Shown: one piece after another, positions 63,943-64,000 of the stretch
How positions within the stretch are numbered: the stretch's first letter is position 1
How the letters are laid out: every line of letters begins with the position of its first letter
Origin: HK1 sp965202735
GTDB taxonomy: Bacteria; Pseudomonadota; Gammaproteobacteria; HK1
Length of the DNA: 64,000 nt
Assembly (NCBI GenBank): GCA_965202735.1
Contig: OZ241844.1
Coordinates: 744,001 to 808,000, forward strand
Reading direction: 5' to 3'
Position numbers and translations under genes: made by a program
The notes under the pieces: generated by a model
Seen by the model: only the letters and a program-made list of their open reading frames with translations
Database searches by the model: none
Told to the model about the DNA's origin: nothing

Positions 63943-64000
63943 CTCCTCGACGGCGTCCGAGCGGGGTTGCGAAAGGGCCGACCTGGACCGGGCTCGCGCT

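Overview
The window is very GC-rich DNA from a gammaproteobacterium. The strongest taxonomic sign is gene order. leuB-asd-fimV-truA-trpF-trpB-trpA-accD-folC-dedD-cvpA-purF-metZ and recA-recX-alaS-lysC-csrA-tRNA-Ser are both arrangements known from Pseudomonas and from Chromatiales/Ectothiorhodospiraceae-like lineages. I cannot resolve the genus.

Region 1 (1-31,500) is core metabolism, mostly on the minus strand. It encodes amino-acid synthesis (Met, Trp, Leu, and the Asp/Lys branch through lysC, asd and dapD), purine entry (purF), folate (folC), malonyl-CoA (accD), tRNA modification (truA, queG), a FimV-like polar protein, HU, pgi, glpK, an aminotransferase, tRNA-Ser(GCU), csrA, alaS and recA-recX. 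A 14-bp minisatellite separates alaS from lysC.

Region 2 (31,500-44,800) is a respiratory module on the plus strand. It holds an MFS permease, then a type II DMSO-reductase-family molybdoenzyme in alpha-beta-delta(chaperone)-gamma(haem b) order. An Mrp/NBP35-type ATPase, a 14-repeat (7+7) beta-propeller protein and a soluble hybrid histidine kinase follow, and a convergent OmpR-type regulator closes the module. The layout resembles dimethylsulfide dehydrogenase, selenate and chlorate reductase operons, but the substrate cannot be read from sequence and the ATPase and propeller genes are unusual companions.

Region 3 (44,800-53,700, minus strand) carries a complete polyamine-type ABC importer (potDABC-like), an SLC13/RCK permease, a dimethylglycine/sarcosine-dehydrogenase-like flavoenzyme and a DUF1330 protein. 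Together these suggest uptake and catabolism of small amines or organic acids.

Region 4 (53,800-64,000) is a decayed, IS-riddled defence/mobility island. On the minus strand it once read HicA-like toxin, large DNA methylase, then tyrosine integrase, restriction enzyme, adenine methylase. A helicase fragment lies at the other end. The restriction-enzyme gene is split by an IS66-type element (8-bp target duplication) that carries its own DNA adenine methylase. The integrase is split by an IS4-type element (10-bp duplication) and also has a TGG-to-TGA stop. The toxin gene carries an in-frame MITE. In all three cases removing the insert restores the reading frame.

Three families of small non-coding mobile repeats are scattered through the window: about 120 bp (four copies), exactly 131 bp (two copies, 60 kb apart) and 70 bp (one copy).
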